Source: a virus. From it: DNA of 57,405 nucleotides. The DNA lies in IMG/VR virus record IMGVR_UViG_3300044609_000868, positions 1 to 57,405 of that record; one strand, given 5' to 3'. This document shows, piece by piece, positions 56,236 through 57,405 of the stretch. The stretch's first letter is position 1. Each line of letters opens with the position of its first letter. The translations under genes were made by a program, and so were the position numbers. Under the pieces are notes generated by a model that was given only the letters and a program-made list of their open reading frames with translations, had not been told where the DNA came from and made no database searches.

Positions 56236-56242
56236 ATCGCAC
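56236..56242 (+). promoter_or_regulatory. ATYGCAC leader element, copy 3
   Basis: ATCGCAC starts 15 bases before ATG 56251 (see copy 1). Confidence 0.45.
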
Positions 56243-56250
56243 TCTTACCA

Positions 56251-57315
56251 ATGCCCGCACTGATTCGCTCCAATGCCCGCGTCGCCCTGCCGTCTGACGT
56301 GGCTGCTCACCTATGCCGGTTCGGCCTGACGCTGGCGGACGTGTTGACCGATAACAATCCGAAGCTTGGCAAGGGTGCCACGATCGCCCGGGCCGTGATT
56401 CATCACGGCTTGCCGGGCCGTGCCTTGGCTGCCGCGATCAATCCCGCTAATCAGGCGACCGTGGCGCCACGTGGCCACCTAGCGGCCTTGGCAGCCTTGG
56501 CTGAGCGAGAAGGCATGGCAGCCACGGCCCGCGCCTTTAATGCTTGCCCCTGGGCCACGGATGGCTGTTCTTCCGCGTGCCTTGCCTGGGCTGGCCACGG
56601 CGGATTGTCGCCAGCCGTGGCAGCCGCACGCGGTCGACGGACGCTAGCCATGATCGCGGACCCCGCTCTGTACGGTCGAGCGATCCTATGGGCCATCGCC
56701 CGCCAATGGGTGCGCGCGCAAGCCGACGGCCTGCCGCTGGCTGTTCGCTTGCGCGGCACTGATGACCAGCCTTGGCACGTCCGCCGCCTGACGGTCAGTC
56801 TCCCGGAAGCCATCGCGATCCGGCGCCGGTTCGGTCTGCTGATCAGTAATGGCGAGGGGCAGACTCTGGCCGAACTGCTGGCGCCCGCCACGGCTGACGT
56901 GTCAGTGCAGTTGTACGAATACAGCAAAGCACCGGTCGACGGCCCGCTAGGGCTAATCGCTCAGCGCGATGCCGGATGGGACGTAACCGCCAGCCTGGCA
57001 GGCGACCGATCTACGGCCGCGGCAGACGCCATCGCTGCTGTTCGCGCAGGCTTCCGGCTGGCCGTTCCGGTCGATCTGCCCAAAGGCGCACCGATCCCGG
57101 GCCGTGTGCTGATCAGCCATGGCGGGCAGACGCTGCCCCTACCCACGGTTGATGGCGACACCACCGATCACCGATGGCAGGATCCCTCGGCCGTGGCCGT
57201 GATTCTGCGCGGCAAGCGGTCCCGCGGTGCTAATCCGAATCTGGCGGGCTTCATCCTGCCGAATGCTCCGCTGATCCGATTGGCCGATGGCATTGTGCAA
57301 TTGCTGCCGACATAA
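56251..57315 (+). CDS. Gp88-like protein
   Basis: 354 aa. TDNNPKLGKGATIARAVIHH, then FNACPWATDGCSSACLAWAG (Cys-x6-Cys-x3-Cys), then AARGRRTLAMIADPALYGRA and LPLAVRLRGTDDQPW follow the layout of the phage 'gene product 88' family known from actinobacteriophages and plasmids, in which a Cys cluster follows an NPKL-type motif. Biochemical role of that family is unknown to me. The gene ends the cassette and is followed by a strong terminator. Confidence 0.6.
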   Translation: MPALIRSNARVALPSDVAAHLCRFGLTLADVLTDNNPKLGKGATIARAVIHHGLPGRALAAAINPANQATVAPRGHLAALAALAEREGMAATARAFNACPWATDGCSSACLAWAGHGGLSPAVAAARGRRTLAMIADPALYGRAILWAIARQWVRAQADGLPLAVRLRGTDDQPWHVRRLTVSLPEAIAIRRRFGLLISNGEGQTLAELLAPATADVSVQLYEYSKAPVDGPLGLIAQRDAGWDVTASLAGDRSTAAADAIAAVRAGFRLAVPVDLPKGAPIPGRVLISHGGQTLPLPTVDGDTTDHRWQDPSAVAVILRGKRSRGANPNLAGFILPNAPLIRLADGIVQLLPT

Positions 57316-57337
57316 TCGGCGGCAGATAAAGAGAATC

Positions 57338-57361
57338 GGCGGCCAATCGGCCGCCTTTTTT
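57338..57361 (+). terminator. Strong Rho-independent terminator
   Basis: Perfect stem GGCGGCC (57338-57344) and GGCCGCC (57349-57355), loop AATC, then six T. It ends the rightward cassette 23 bp after the Gp88-like gene and insulates it from the terminase operon across the junction. Confidence 0.9.
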
Positions 57362-57381
57362 ATTGCTCGCACGATCAAATC

Positions 57382-57405
57382 ATGGCGGGCTTTCATGTGT
57401 TCTAG
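57382..57405. repeat. Terminal direct repeat, right copy
   Basis: Matches bases 1-24 except at one position (57395). See the left copy. Confidence 0.75.

Noticed and set aside
1-57405. CRISPR array
   Set aside because: No set of regularly spaced 23-40 bp repeats with unique spacers was seen. The 25-bp pair at 52657 is directly tandem and the GTAC and TGTAACG arrays are much too short-period.
1-57405. Insertion sequence or transposon
   Set aside because: No transposase-like frame or terminal inverted repeats with target duplications were recognised; the only mobile genes seen are the HNH endonucleases and the integrase.

Overview
The window reads as the complete or nearly complete genome of a temperate, lambda-like siphovirus of a GC-rich unicellular cyanobacterium (a Synechococcus or Cyanobium type host is my inference). 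The case rests on a GpA-type terminase, a lambda-B-type portal, an HK97-fold capsid, a gpG/gpGT-style frameshifted tail chaperone pair, gpM/L/K/J-like tail-tip genes, thyX and dcd as often seen in cyanophages, and several tiny proteins that resemble ones I know from cyanophages. A tyrosine integrase lies beside an isolated 3' half of a tRNA-Thr(UGU) gene. That is an unrecombined attP, so the molecule is the free (virion or episomal) form and not an integrated prophage. The two ends of the window share a 24-bp sequence with one mismatch, which fits a circular or circularly permuted molecule.

Layout. 1-331: non-coding leader with strong hairpins just upstream of the terminase, a candidate packaging site. 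332-10 kb (+): terminase, head-completion protein, portal, protease-capsid fusion, a GH130-like beta-propeller gene, connector genes and tail tube. 10.0-28.4 kb (+): tail chaperones with a programmed -1 frameshift, a 1,803-residue tape measure, tail tip, two tube-like proteins, two large fibres and a fibre chaperone. 28.4-30.3 kb (+): small cyanophage proteins and a lysis cassette ending in a two-domain endolysin. 30.4-32.3 kb (+): dcd, an HNH homing endonuclease, thyX. 32.3-33.7 kb: integrase (-), attP and repeated arm-type sites. 33.8-34.2 kb (+): a small gene and an HNH endonuclease. 45.1-34.5 kb (-): a long early operon that begins with recombination genes (RecE-like exonuclease, RecT, SSB, DNA-binding proteins) and runs into about 25 very small, head-to-tail overlapping genes, seven of them single-span membrane microproteins. 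45.1-45.27 kb: divergent control region with operator-like inverted repeats. 45.3-50.9 kb (+): SF2 helicase, nucleases, an RHH-like protein and a primase-helicase. 50.88-51.14 kb: an array of TGTAACG/CGTTACA repeats, a candidate replication origin. 51.1-52.7 kb (+): small genes and a displaced tail-completion gene. 52.66-53.31 kb: a non-coding control region with nine GTAC motifs phased near 8 bp. 53.3-57.3 kb (+): a very GC-rich cassette of six unknown genes, the last Gp88-like, closed by a strong terminator.

How it fits together: the right half holds decision, recombination and replication functions around the divergent region at 45.2 kb, and the left half is the late virion and lysis operon. 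No obvious CI-type repressor is visible. The parts most likely to be undescribed are the membrane-microprotein operon, the GTAC array with the cassette after it, and the repeated short sequence elements that seem to mark promoters or translation starts.
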